DNA from: Peptococcaceae bacterium UBA5767
GTDB lineage: Bacteria > Bacillota > TC1 > UBA5767
DNA length: 64,000 nucleotides
Direction of reading: 5' to 3'
Assembly (NCBI GenBank): GCA_002418765.1
Contig: DIET01000012.1
Span: forward strand, 26,736 to 90,735
The notes under the pieces: generated by a model
Database searches by the model: none
What the model was told of the DNA's origin: nothing
Seen by the model: only the letters and a program-made list of their open reading frames with translations
In this document: positions 55,100 through 63,957 of the stretch, piece by piece
Layout: every line of letters starts with the position of its first letter
How positions within the stretch are numbered: the stretch's first letter is position 1
Program-made: the position numbers and the translations under genes

Positions 55100-55225
55100 A
55101 TGGAGAATTCCTTCGTGGTTGTCTTATTACTAATAATTACCTATAATTTCTAATTATTATATAAAAATATTGATAAAGTCCTTAAAATGACCTGTACTAG
55201 GCATTATAAGGAAGGAGTGATGGCT

Positions 55226-55678
55226 ATGAAGAGTTATTACACGGTAGAGCAGATTGCCTCGTTGTTGGAAATGCATCCCAAGACCATTCAGCGCTATATA
55301 CGGGAAGGTAAACTTCTGGCCCATAAAGTAGGCAAAAGCTGGCGTATTCATGGGCATGATTTGAGTATCTTTGTGGAAGGAAAATCTGGTTCACAAAGGG
55401 AAAATGAAGTCAATCGGTTCTGGCCTAAGGTTGAGGGAGATCAAGTCAAAGTATCTGCGGTTGCAGATGTGGCTGTCTCTAGTCTTGATGAGGGTACGCA
55501 TGTGGTCAATATGCTTAATGCTGGTATGAATAGCAAACCATCTGAGTATGGAATATCTTCCATGAACGTTCAGTTTATTGAAGCGGAAGGGATTGTTAGG
55601 ATTATGCTATGGGGTAGTGCTCGATTCATACAAGTCATGATGGAATCTTTGTCATGGCTGATGGAAAAAAAACAGTAA
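55226..55678 (+). CDS. Helix-turn-helix (MerR/excisionase-type) DNA-binding protein
   Basis: 150 residues. ATG 55226 is preferred over 55220 for its spacing from GGAAGGAG. Residues 1-52 form an HTH_17 domain (YYTVEQIASLLEMHPKTIQRYIREG, then HKVGKSWRIHGHDLSIFV). The rest (about 60-150) is a small alpha/beta domain with VSAVADVAVSSLDEGTHVV and MNVQFIEAEGIVRIMLWG, which I do not recognise; it may bind a ligand or form dimers. No phage genes are near, so it is more likely a regulator than an excisionase. Confidence 0.8.
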   Translation: MKSYYTVEQIASLLEMHPKTIQRYIREGKLLAHKVGKSWRIHGHDLSIFVEGKSGSQRENEVNRFWPKVEGDQVKVSAVADVAVSSLDEGTHVVNMLNAGMNSKPSEYGISSMNVQFIEAEGIVRIMLWGSARFIQVMMESLSWLMEKKQ

Positions 55679-55884
55679 AGAGATTAGCGAAAGGCGTTTC
55701 CAACAAGTAACGCTTTTTGTTTGTTTGAAATTGGAAATGGACTGAAAAGAAACCGGAATCTGAGCATTTGTGTTGTTTTTTAGGGAATAGCCAAAATGAA
55801 TCATAATAATAAATATAAATTAATAATATTATATTTACAATAGTGTGTCATATACAGTATAATGATGACAAAGGAGGGCAGGTC

Positions 55885-56241
55885 ATGAAAAATGAAGGAA
55901 CCAAAGTATCTAGGGATGTTTTGGACTCCTTTTTGCTTGAGTTGAAAAGAGGAACTCTGGTTCTCGGGGTGCTCACTCAGCTCGCAACACCTCAATATGG
56001 CTATGCTCTGGTGGTTTTACTGGAGGATAAGAAAATACCAGTGGAAGCCGGAACGTTGTATCCTTTGTTGAGGAGATTGGAAAAGCAAGGAGTCTTGCAA
56101 AGTGAGTGGGAAACCGAGGCATCAAAACCGAGAAAGTACTATCAGTTGAGCCAATATGGAAAAGAAGTCTATGATCAGTTGTGCGAAGAATGGTTTGGGA
56201 TTTCGGATCATTTGAATCGCATCATTCGTGGGGAGGTGTGA
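55885..56241 (+). CDS. PadR family transcriptional regulator
   Basis: 118 residues from ATG 55885, behind GGAGGGCAGG. The PadR winged helix is clear: ELKRGTLVLGVLTQLATPQYGYALVV, EAGTLYPLLRRLEKQGVLQSEW and SKPRKYYQLSQYGKEV. PadR proteins usually repress an adjacent membrane or efflux gene and respond to small molecules or membrane stress. It is 4 bases from the HAAS-domain gene, a common PadR partner. Confidence 0.92.
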   Translation: MKNEGTKVSRDVLDSFLLELKRGTLVLGVLTQLATPQYGYALVVLLEDKKIPVEAGTLYPLLRRLEKQGVLQSEWETEASKPRKYYQLSQYGKEVYDQLCEEWFGISDHLNRIIRGEV

Positions 56242-56245
56242 AACG

Positions 56246-57259
56246 ATGGATTATATTGATCGCTATGTTTATGCTGTGGGAAAGAGATTTTCCGGAAAGC
56301 AGCGGCAGGAAATTGAACAAGAATTAAGGTCAAATATTGAAGATATGGTGGAAGGGATGGATGAGAAAGAACCCTATGCGCAACGTGTTGAAGCTACTTT
56401 GATGCAGCTTGGCAAACCTGAAAATATTGCCCAGGAATACCAAGGTGGTAAGCGCTATCTCATTGGTCCTTCGTATTATGAAACATATCTGATGATACTT
56501 AAGATCGTAGTAGCGGCCGTTCTGGGGGGGATTTCGGTGGCTATGTTGGTGCGTGCGATTTTTGTTACTGACAAGTCTTTGCTGCCATTATTTTCCGACT
56601 ATTTATCTGCTCTCTTTGCTGGAGCACTGCAGGCCTTTGCTTGGATCACCTTGGTTTTTGTAACATTGGAGAGAAGTGGTCAAACAAAGCTTCTTACGGA
56701 TGCTAATCATGAACCATGGAGTTTAGAAGATCTGCCTGCCATCCCGAAGAAGCAGGCTAGGATCTCACGCACGGAGTCGGTCGTGGGCATCATTCTATCC
56801 ACGCTGTTTTATACCTTCATCATTGTGATGATCTATTCTGCGCCACATCTGTTAGGACTAATCTATAGCCAAAACGGTGAACTGGTGGTGATCCCGATGT
56901 TTCAAGTTTTTGTGCTTCAAGGATTGATGCCTTTTTGGATCACCATTTTCATCTTGAGTTTGCTTAAGGAGATGGCCAATCTGTTTTTTGGCCGATGGAC
57001 GATAAAACTATCGTTGATCACCATCGTTCTAACTTTGATTTCTACGGTATTGGCCGTTATGATTTTTGCTAATCCGGAAATCTGGCATCTTGATTTTGCC
57101 CAACAAGTGATGGCGCAGATGAATCTAGAATTTGACTTTATTTCATTTTGGGAGCAAATAAAACGCTGGATTGTACCCATTATTGTGTTGGCGGGTGCTT
57201 TGGAAATCATTGAGGCGCTTTTTAAAGGGATTCGCTATGGGTATAAAAAAGATGCATAA
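56246..57259 (+). CDS. HAAS-domain membrane protein (PadR partner)
   Basis: 337 residues from ATG 56246. The N-terminal 75 residues are a HAAS/DUF1700-like domain (YIDRYVYAVGKRFSGKQRQEI and ATLMQLGKPENIAQEYQGG). Five or six hydrophobic helices follow from about residue 85 with a polar loop (TDANHEPWSLEDLPAIPKK). HAAS proteins are usually encoded with PadR regulators and are thought to act in membrane-stress signalling. The exact activity is unknown. Confidence 0.85.
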   Translation: MDYIDRYVYAVGKRFSGKQRQEIEQELRSNIEDMVEGMDEKEPYAQRVEATLMQLGKPENIAQEYQGGKRYLIGPSYYETYLMILKIVVAAVLGGISVAMLVRAIFVTDKSLLPLFSDYLSALFAGALQAFAWITLVFVTLERSGQTKLLTDANHEPWSLEDLPAIPKKQARISRTESVVGIILSTLFYTFIIVMIYSAPHLLGLIYSQNGELVVIPMFQVFVLQGLMPFWITIFILSLLKEMANLFFGRWTIKLSLITIVLTLISTVLAVMIFANPEIWHLDFAQQVMAQMNLEFDFISFWEQIKRWIVPIIVLAGALEIIEALFKGIRYGYKKDA

Positions 57260-57304
57260 TACTGACGCAGTCGAACCAGTACAACCACAGTAAATAGAAG
57301 CATG

Positions 57305-57333
57305 GCCCCGTTTCATTCTGGATGGAGCGGGGC
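57305..57333 (+). terminator. Possible hairpin after the HAAS gene
   Basis: GCCCCG (57305-57310) pairs with CGGGGC (57328-57333). There is no T run after it, so termination would be weak. Confidence 0.3.
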
Positions 57334-57495
57334 TGATGGGATTTATTATCAGGCTAAGTTGCCTTTCATGTCAAAATACGCTGTCAAGAAGGTGAGGAAC
57401 ATCCTTTCGAACGTTGATATTGAGTATTTGGATAGGCTTCTGGACAATATTCGTAGTCCTATTGTACTATGAGGATAATGACAGCAAAGGCAGGT

Positions 57496-58833
57496 ATGGA
57501 TATGAATCTCAAGTATGGTCTTGAAGAAAAACCTCAGCATTGGGAATCTCTGATTTATGGATTGCAGTGGAGTGCAGTGATTTTTTCCAGCAATATTTTT
57601 CTCCTTCTTTTGGTGACGCAGTCATTGGGTTTCCCTATGAACATGACAGCGCAGTTTATTCAGCGTTCCTTGGTATTTATGGGAATTTCCAGTTTGTTAC
57701 AGATTTATTTTGGTCATCGTCTGACTGTTTTTGATGTGGTGGCCTCTTTTTGGCTGTCTACCTTTATTTTTGTGGCTTATGTGCAACAGGCCCAAGGAAT
57801 TGCGCTGTCTATTATTATGGGTAAATTACAATTTTTACAGATTGCTACGGGACTTTTGCTGATTGTTTTGACGCTATCGGGGATTGCAGGAAAAATCAAA
57901 CGTTTCTTTACACCTACCACGATGGGCGTGACTCTGATTCTGATCTGCATTCAGATGAGTAGTAGCTTGGTGCCTGGCATGATGCGAGGCTCCCATGGGA
58001 TTGCTGACATGCGGCTGGTGCTTTATTCTATGGTTTTATACCTTGCATCTCTTTATATTGGTTTTCGAGGTGGTCGGCTTCAGCCCTATATTGGGCTCAT
58101 CGGGCTCGGAGGGGGCTGGCTTTCATATCGGTTGCTTGGATTGCCAGTGAAAAGCATGGTGGAGATGCCAGGGATTTTGTTACCGAGACCATTTGCCTTT
58201 GGACCACCGGTGGTAGACATGAGTCTGTTGCCTGTCACATTTTTCATTGTCATGATTTACTTGTCGAATGAAATCGCTTCAGTCAATGCAGCTGGAGATG
58301 TATTGGATGTGGAGGTTACGGAACATACGATCCATAGAACGTCGTATGTAGCAGGTCTGGGGCACATCCTAGCAGCCATCATGTCTTCTATTGCTCTTGT
58401 TCCGGCAGCGATGGGTGCCGGTCTGGTCGCCACCACTCGGGTGGGTGCAAGAAGACCTATGGCAGTCGGTGCGGTGATTCTGATCGTACTGGGATTGATT
58501 GGACCATTGGGGGGATTTTTTGCCACGATCCCGGCCGCTGTTTCTTACAGCGTGAGTCTTAGTATCATTACACGTATTATGTATATGGGTTTTAAAAATT
58601 GTTTCCATGAGGGGATGCAGGAAAAATCCATCAGTATTGCCAGTGTGGCCATTTTATATGGTACGGGGATCACCTTCTTGCCCACGGATTTCTTTTCTCA
58701 GTGGGGTTTCTTTTCCAGTATTCTGGGGAATGGTCTGTTCATGGGTGTGCTTTTGTCTTTGCTGTTGGAGAATATTCTATTTCGCAGATTGGGTGACAAG
58801 AAAGAGGAGAAGGAAAGCCAGGAACAATCATGA
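57496..58833 (+). CDS. NCS2 family nucleobase (xanthine/uracil-type) permease
   Basis: 445 residues, about twelve to fourteen helices. The opening YGLEEKPQHWESLIYGLQW is the standard NCS2 start, and TPTTMGVTLILICIQM, SNEIASVNAAGDVLDVEV and ALVPAAMGAGLVATTRVGAR match the substrate-binding helices. The usual NCS2 signature Gln/Asn-polar motif is diverged, so substrate could be a purine, uracil or ascorbate-like anion. ATG 57496 follows AAAGG. Its stop codon overlaps the DNA glycosylase start. It adds to the nucleobase theme of the window. Confidence 0.87.
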   Translation: MDMNLKYGLEEKPQHWESLIYGLQWSAVIFSSNIFLLLLVTQSLGFPMNMTAQFIQRSLVFMGISSLLQIYFGHRLTVFDVVASFWLSTFIFVAYVQQAQGIALSIIMGKLQFLQIATGLLLIVLTLSGIAGKIKRFFTPTTMGVTLILICIQMSSSLVPGMMRGSHGIADMRLVLYSMVLYLASLYIGFRGGRLQPYIGLIGLGGGWLSYRLLGLPVKSMVEMPGILLPRPFAFGPPVVDMSLLPVTFFIVMIYLSNEIASVNAAGDVLDVEVTEHTIHRTSYVAGLGHILAAIMSSIALVPAAMGAGLVATTRVGARRPMAVGAVILIVLGLIGPLGGFFATIPAAVSYSVSLSIITRIMYMGFKNCFHEGMQEKSISIASVAILYGTGITFLPTDFFSQWGFFSSILGNGLFMGVLLSLLLENILFRRLGDKKEEKESQEQS

Positions 58834-59330
58834 TACTCAAGAGTTTACCACCTTTGTTGGAGGGGTCATGTCGAATTTTGATTCTGGGTTCCATGCCGGG
58901 AGCCAAATCGCTGGAAGAACAGCAGTATTATGCTCATCCAAGAAATGCTTTCTGGCCAATCATGTTTGCGCTGTGGGGGATTGATCCGGTTGTGGATTAT
59001 CGGCTTAAAATCGCTTTGATGTTGGAACATCAATGGGGATTGTGGGATGTGATTGCCCAATGCAGGCGCCAGGGAAGCTTGGACCAAGACATAAGGCAGG
59101 CTGAGACTCACGATTTCAATGCACTGTATCATCGTTATCCAAATATCAAGAATGTATATTTCAATGGTAAAAAAGCCTATGATCTCTACCGCAAAGAGGT
59201 GGGTTTTGATGTTCAAAGGAGTTTTTTGTGTCTGCCCTCGACGAGCCCTGCACATGCGATTTCCTTTGAGGAAAAGCTGGCTGCTTGGAGCGTGCTCGGT
59301 GAGCTTACGAAGGATTCTCAAATCTTATGA
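58830..59330 (+). CDS. DNA-deoxyinosine-type glycosylase (UDG superfamily)
   Basis: 166 residues. ILILGSMPGAKSLEEQQYYAH with PRNAFW gives the active-site and base-stacking motifs of family 6 hypoxanthine-DNA glycosylases (GSMPG motif 1), and CLPSTSPAHA is the family's motif 2. It removes hypoxanthine arising from deaminated adenine in DNA as a first repair step. Its ATG overlaps the permease stop codon (ATGA), tying a repair enzyme to a nucleobase permease gene. The PucR-type regulator starts 15 bases further. Confidence 0.87.
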   Translation: MILKSLPPLLEGSCRILILGSMPGAKSLEEQQYYAHPRNAFWPIMFALWGIDPVVDYRLKIALMLEHQWGLWDVIAQCRRQGSLDQDIRQAETHDFNALYHRYPNIKNVYFNGKKAYDLYRKEVGFDVQRSFLCLPSTSPAHAISFEEKLAAWSVLGELTKDSQIL

Positions 59331-59345
59331 GAGGTGATGTAGACG

Positions 59346-60953
59346 ATGAGCATAACGTTGAATCAACTTTTGGAACAAGAATATTTTTCCTCCATGAAAG
59401 TGGTCGCTGGCCAGAAAGGATTGAGCAGACCTTTGGGTGGCATTGCTATTTTGGACGCTCCCGATGGTTTGCAATGGGCTAAGGGTAATGAGTTGGTTCT
59501 CAGTTCAGGCTATGTCTTTGCGGCCGATCCTGGTTTGTTTGGTGAATTGGTTAAAAAAAGAGTCTTTGACCAGATCGCAGCCCTTGGGGTGAAAATGCGT
59601 TTTTTATCGGGCGTTCCTGACTATGTACTGGATTTCTTTAATAAAAATGATATTCCTCTATTGATTGTATCGGATGAATATTCCTGGCCGGAATGCATCC
59701 ACCAATTCAATACCATGGTCATCAGGCAAGCAATGCAGTTGTTCGATATACGAGAAGGAGAATTGGCGGAAAACAAGCCATACCCTTATGATGAGGGGAA
59801 GATTGCCCGGATCTTAACCAGGTTGGAATATGCAACCTTGCGTCCCGTTATGCTATATGATGTGCATATGAAAAATACACATTACAGCTCATCACGGTTT
59901 AAAGCGCATACCCATTTGGTATCACCGGAAGAATACTTACGGGAAGAATATATGGTGGCCAAAGAAAACACAGGGGGTGAAGGCAACCTGGTTTACTGTG
60001 AAAAGCATGAATCAGACGAGAGACTTTCGCAGTTTTGGGTCAAAGCTTCAATCCTCATAGAAGGAGAAAAAAAAGCTTATCTTGTGGTTCTTGGAGAAAT
60101 GGGAGATTTTAATACGGTGGATCGCATGATGCTTACAGTAGCACAGTCATTGGTAAAAACTATCTATGAGCGAAAACAGTTTTCCATTCTTATCCGTGAA
60201 TATAATTTTGAGAGACTAGTGCGTGATTGCATAGAGAATCGGGGTCAGGCGAGCAAAAAGATCTTGGCCAGCTCCAAGGAATATGGGATAGATTTGCAAC
60301 GGCGTTATCGTATGGTTTTCGTGTCGGATTACCGTGCCGATCTGCTTGCGCCTCATGATGAGGCGCTTAAAAGATATTTGTCCAAAGATGGCGTCAAAAG
60401 AGTGGTTCTGGGTGATCATGAAGTAATCTATTTGCTTCCAGAAAAGAATAATGATGAATCTTGGCAAGAGGATATTTGGTTACGCCATTTGCAAAACTGG
60501 GTTGACCAAGAGTGGAAAGAGTATCAGGCAGATTTGGGGATCATTCTGATGCCCGTTAGTTTGTTGAGCACGCATATCAATCTCAATCGATGCAGACGTA
60601 TTGTGTCCACAGGCAAGAGGATCTACCCACAGAAAAAATTACATGATTATGGGAGTATGGGTCCTTTTGCCTGGATTGATGTCGATGATGCTGATTTAAC
60701 AAGGTTGCTACAGGATTTGACGGGGCTGTTTCAAGATGACAATCAGTCCATGATTCTTACCCTAAAGACATATTTGGATTGTAAAATGAATTACAGTCTA
60801 ACTGCTGAGAAACTGTATTTGCATATCAACACAGTACGTAAGCGCATGGAACTGATTCGTGAGATGATTCCCTATGATATGGGGAATCCGCTAGAGCGTC
60901 TTAAGTTGGAAATGATGCTGTCTTTACTCGATGTGTCTGAGATTGATCCCTGA
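59346..60953 (+). CDS. PucR family transcriptional regulator
   Basis: 535 residues, normal for the family. The N-terminal PucR domain (about 1-125) has MSITLNQLLEQEYFSSMKVV and WAKGNELVLSSGYVFAADP. A middle GGDEF-like fold lacks the catalytic motif. The C-terminal HTH_30 has LTLKTYLDCKMNYSLTAEKL and LHINTVRKRMELI. PucR proteins activate purine or amino-acid catabolism genes on sensing a metabolite. The neighbours are the NCS2 permease upstream and the DUF5058/M20 genes downstream, its likely targets. AGAGGTG precedes the ATG at long spacing. A strong terminator follows. Confidence 0.9.
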   Translation: MSITLNQLLEQEYFSSMKVVAGQKGLSRPLGGIAILDAPDGLQWAKGNELVLSSGYVFAADPGLFGELVKKRVFDQIAALGVKMRFLSGVPDYVLDFFNKNDIPLLIVSDEYSWPECIHQFNTMVIRQAMQLFDIREGELAENKPYPYDEGKIARILTRLEYATLRPVMLYDVHMKNTHYSSSRFKAHTHLVSPEEYLREEYMVAKENTGGEGNLVYCEKHESDERLSQFWVKASILIEGEKKAYLVVLGEMGDFNTVDRMMLTVAQSLVKTIYERKQFSILIREYNFERLVRDCIENRGQASKKILASSKEYGIDLQRRYRMVFVSDYRADLLAPHDEALKRYLSKDGVKRVVLGDHEVIYLLPEKNNDESWQEDIWLRHLQNWVDQEWKEYQADLGIILMPVSLLSTHINLNRCRRIVSTGKRIYPQKKLHDYGSMGPFAWIDVDDADLTRLLQDLTGLFQDDNQSMILTLKTYLDCKMNYSLTAEKLYLHINTVRKRMELIREMIPYDMGNPLERLKLEMMLSLLDVSEIDP

Positions 60954-60994
60954 GAGAAGACGAAGAAACCGGAGAATGTAGTGGTTCCGTGATG

Positions 60995-61024
60995 AGAAAG
61001 AGCATTGCTCTTTCTGTTTTTTTG
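60995..61024 (+). terminator. Intrinsic terminator after the PucR gene
   Basis: AGAAAGAGC (60995-61003) pairs perfectly with GCTCTTTCT (61007-61015), then G and seven T. Confidence 0.92.
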
Positions 61025-61162
61025 TCTGGTTTGATTGGGAAGAAATGAGAATAAAAAAATTTTCATCCCAAGGTAAAGAATAAAAAAAAATCTTCATTCG
61101 CAGAGAAGGCATCTAGGTTTATACTTCCATTAAGGTACCTGAAAAAAATCTAGGAGGAAAAT

Positions 61163-61861
61163 ATGGACTATTTGGTGATTGCAAACAGCGTTCCTATGTG
61201 GATTGCTGCCGGACTGGGTGTCGGGCTGGTATTATTCCAATCATTTCTGTTTACAAAAAAGTCGCTGGCAGCAGGCAAGAAAATCGGATTATCGGACCAG
61301 CAAATGAAAAGTGCGATGAAGAGCAGTCTTATCACGTCTCTGGGTCCCACGATGGTTATTTTGACAGCACTATTGGTTTTGATCGTCAATGTAGGATCAC
61401 CGACGGCTTGGATGCGATTATCCTTTATCGGTTCGGTGATGTTTGAAATGATGGCGGCCGGGTTCGGTACAGAAGCGGTGGGTGTTACCCTGGGTGTAGA
61501 TGAAGTAACAAAAGTGGCATTTGCCAATGCACTTTGGACGATGGCATTGGGCTCCATTGGATGGACATTGGTGGCCGTTCTGACAGCCGATAAAATGGAC
61601 AAAGCACAGAAAAAATTAACCAAAGGTGACGCTGGCATGATCAAGGTCATCTCTGCAGCGGCCCTGATTGGTGCTTTTGGAGGATTGCTGCCTCCTCATT
61701 TGCTGAGTTGGAATCTCAATACAGTGTCAGCCATATCCGGAGCCGTTATTATGGGTATTATGATGATTGTATCCAAGCGATACAGCGATAAGACCTGGCT
61801 GAAGGAATGGGCACTGGCGATTGCTCTTTTTGGCGGCATGTTTGTTGCTGTTATCGTTTGA
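61163..61861 (+). CDS. DUF5058 family membrane protein
   Basis: 232 residues, five to six hydrophobic helices. DYLVIANSVPMWIAAGLGVG at the N-terminus, SSLITSLGPTMVILTALL and MFEMMAAGFGTEAVGVTLG match the DUF5058 family as I know it. The GFGTEAVG segment between helices could line a transport path. It is followed after 16 bases by another multi-pass protein and then an M20 amidohydrolase, so I infer a two-part importer for the hydrolase substrate. No ATPase is encoded nearby, so it would be a secondary carrier. CTAGGAGGAAAAT precedes the ATG. Confidence 0.75.
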   Translation: MDYLVIANSVPMWIAAGLGVGLVLFQSFLFTKKSLAAGKKIGLSDQQMKSAMKSSLITSLGPTMVILTALLVLIVNVGSPTAWMRLSFIGSVMFEMMAAGFGTEAVGVTLGVDEVTKVAFANALWTMALGSIGWTLVAVLTADKMDKAQKKLTKGDAGMIKVISAAALIGAFGGLLPPHLLSWNLNTVSAISGAVIMGIMMIVSKRYSDKTWLKEWALAIALFGGMFVAVIV

Positions 61862-61877
61862 TAGGGAGGTCCTTGAT

Positions 61878-62579
61878 ATGCAAAGACAAGAAATTGATCA
61901 GTATTATGCGGAATCCTATATTCCTGGCATCATCAAATGGGGGAAAATTACCAGTTGGTTGGCCGTTTTCATTTCGTTCGGTCCAGCTTTGGTTATGTGG
62001 TTGGTTTTTAAAACGTTACCTCCGGTAAGTGCCATTGTTGCTGGATTTGTGTCTATCGCTTCGGCTGTTGGTGTGATTTGGATTGTTGAGCCGATTTCCT
62101 ACTTTCCCATTGTAGGTGTTCCGGGAACCTATATGGCGTTTATTTCTGGAAATATTTCCAATCTGAGAATACCTTGTGCTACGGTGGCACAGAAAGTGGC
62201 CGAAGTTGAGGCTGGGACCAGTGAAGGAAATGTGATTGCTACGCTGGGGATGGCGATTTCGGTAATCAGCAATATAGTTGTTCTGACAATCGGCATCATT
62301 CTGGGAACGACCATCCTCAATCAGTTGCCTTCTCAGATTCTGACGGCTCTGAATTATTTGTTGCCTGCTTTGTTTGGTGCCTTGTTTGTACAGTTTTCTT
62401 TTGCCAAACCCAAGCTTGCCCCGTTCGGTTTGGGCCTTGGTGTCTTGTTGACATTGGGGGTTCGTAGTGGGATGCTTCCTTTTTGGATCACCACGTTTGG
62501 GACGGTGGCAGGGAGCGTGTTCATTGGGGTGATGATGTACAACATGAGTAAAAAAAACCTGGAGAAGAAACATGAATAA
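61878..62579 (+). CDS. Multi-pass membrane protein, partner of DUF5058
   Basis: 233 residues from ATG 61878, after GGGAGGTCC. About six helices; ISYFPIVGVPGTYMAFISGNISNLRIPCATVAQ is split by polar residues and looks like a re-entrant or substrate loop, with GTSEGNVIATLGMAISVISN after it. Family not recognised by name. Its end overlaps the M20 gene by 8 bases, and it always sits, here, between DUF5058 and the hydrolase, which argues for a shared complex or pathway. Likely the second subunit of a two-component carrier (inference). Confidence 0.7.
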   Translation: MQRQEIDQYYAESYIPGIIKWGKITSWLAVFISFGPALVMWLVFKTLPPVSAIVAGFVSIASAVGVIWIVEPISYFPIVGVPGTYMAFISGNISNLRIPCATVAQKVAEVEAGTSEGNVIATLGMAISVISNIVVLTIGIILGTTILNQLPSQILTALNYLLPALFGALFVQFSFAKPKLAPFGLGLGVLLTLGVRSGMLPFWITTFGTVAGSVFIGVMMYNMSKKNLEKKHE

Positions 62580-63957
62580 ACAAGATCTGCAAAGTTTTCT
62601 GAAGACCAAAGAGCAAGAGATTATCGAGTATGCGCAACATCTTTGGGATTGTCCGGAAACTTCTGGCAAGGAGAAGGACAGTGCGGATTTGACTAGAAAT
62701 TTGCTGAGAGAGCACGGATTTACGGTGCGTGAAGTGCCTGGCATGGAGCATGCTTTGGTGGCGGAATGGGGCCAAGGTCATCCGGTGGTTGGCTTGTTGG
62801 CTGAATATGATGCTTTGCCAGGCTTGTCGCAGAAGGTGGCCAGTGCAAAACAGGCTGTTGTGGATAGAGGAGCCGGACATGGTTGTGGCCATAATCTTTT
62901 AGGTGGTGCGGCCTTTGGAGCAGCGCTGGCTATCAAAGCCTATTTGACCTCGAGTGATACTGTGGGAACGATTCGTTTTTATGGGTGTCCGGAAGAGGAA
63001 TCTCTTTCTGGCAAGGTAAAAATGCTGCCAACAGGTGTGTTTGATGACTGTGATGTGGCCTTAAGCTGGCATCCTTTGACAATCACCACTCCTTTGAAAG
63101 AAGCATTTTTGGCCAACAATTCCATCAAATACCGTTTTAATGGTGTGACAGCCCATGCGGCATTTTCTCCTGAAGACGGACGTTCTGCGCTTGATGCAGT
63201 AGAATTGATGAACGTGGGTGCCAATTATCTTCGGGAGCATATTCCCAGTGCGGCCAGAATGCATTACACCATAACCGAGACGGGTGGAGCACCCAATATC
63301 ATTCCGGATAAAGCTGAATCCTGGTATTATATCAGAGCACCAAGGCGCATGGATGTCGAGGATATCACCAGGCGGTTATTGAAAGTAGCCCAGGGAGCGG
63401 GTCTCATGACAGAAACCACAATGCAGGGGGAATTCATCTGTGGCACATATGAATTGTTGCCCAACTCGGTTTTGGCTGATTTGACTTATCAAAATATGCT
63501 GGAGATGGCTCCACCGGTATATACGGAGGAGGAGCTTCATTTTGCCAATCAGATTCAGGCGTCATTGGATGAAGATACGGTGAGCAGAGAGGCAAACAGG
63601 AACAAAGAGCTGGTGGATGAAGGAGAAAGCCCTATGTTTCAGGGCGTAGTAGACTTATCCAAGGCTGATAAAGTCAGTATGAATGGATCTTCGGATGTCG
63701 GCGATGTATCCTGGAATGTGCCTACTAGCCTCTTTGTGGCAGCCACCTGGCCCGTAGGCGTTCCGCCTCATACTTGGCAGGCCACCTCAGCATCTGGTTC
63801 AAGCTTGGGGTACAAAGGTATGATGTATGCGGCGCAAGTGATGAGTGGAATTGCTTATGATCTTTACACGAAGCCAGATTGGGTAGAAAAAGCCCAGGAA
63901 GAGTTTAGGAAAAGGACGCAGGAGAATCAGTATATAAGCCCCTTGCATAGATCTTGA
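62572..63957 (+). CDS. M20 family amidohydrolase (AbgB-like)
   Basis: 461 residues, length typical of AbgB. The dinuclear metal site is visible in GLLAEYDALPG, GHGCGHNLLGGAAFGAAL, FYGCPEEESLSGK and LSWHPLT. The dimerisation domain includes NSIKYRFNGVTAHAAFSPEDG and APNIIPDKAESWYYIRAPRR. AbgB-type enzymes cleave amide-linked compounds such as p-aminobenzoyl-glutamate or N-acylated amino acids. Start ATG 62572 follows CTGGAGAAG and overlaps the membrane protein gene. With two carrier-like proteins and PucR upstream, it probably hydrolyses an imported amide. The substrate is not identified. Confidence 0.9.
   Translation: MNKQDLQSFLKTKEQEIIEYAQHLWDCPETSGKEKDSADLTRNLLREHGFTVREVPGMEHALVAEWGQGHPVVGLLAEYDALPGLSQKVASAKQAVVDRGAGHGCGHNLLGGAAFGAALAIKAYLTSSDTVGTIRFYGCPEEESLSGKVKMLPTGVFDDCDVALSWHPLTITTPLKEAFLANNSIKYRFNGVTAHAAFSPEDGRSALDAVELMNVGANYLREHIPSAARMHYTITETGGAPNIIPDKAESWYYIRAPRRMDVEDITRRLLKVAQGAGLMTETTMQGEFICGTYELLPNSVLADLTYQNMLEMAPPVYTEEELHFANQIQASLDEDTVSREANRNKELVDEGESPMFQGVVDLSKADKVSMNGSSDVGDVSWNVPTSLFVAATWPVGVPPHTWQATSASGSSLGYKGMMYAAQVMSGIAYDLYTKPDWVEKAQEEFRKRTQENQYISPLHRS

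Noticed and set aside
55226..55678. Phage excisionase marking an integrated element
   Set aside because: No integrase, attachment repeats or phage genes nearby; the C-terminal domain is larger than in excisionases.
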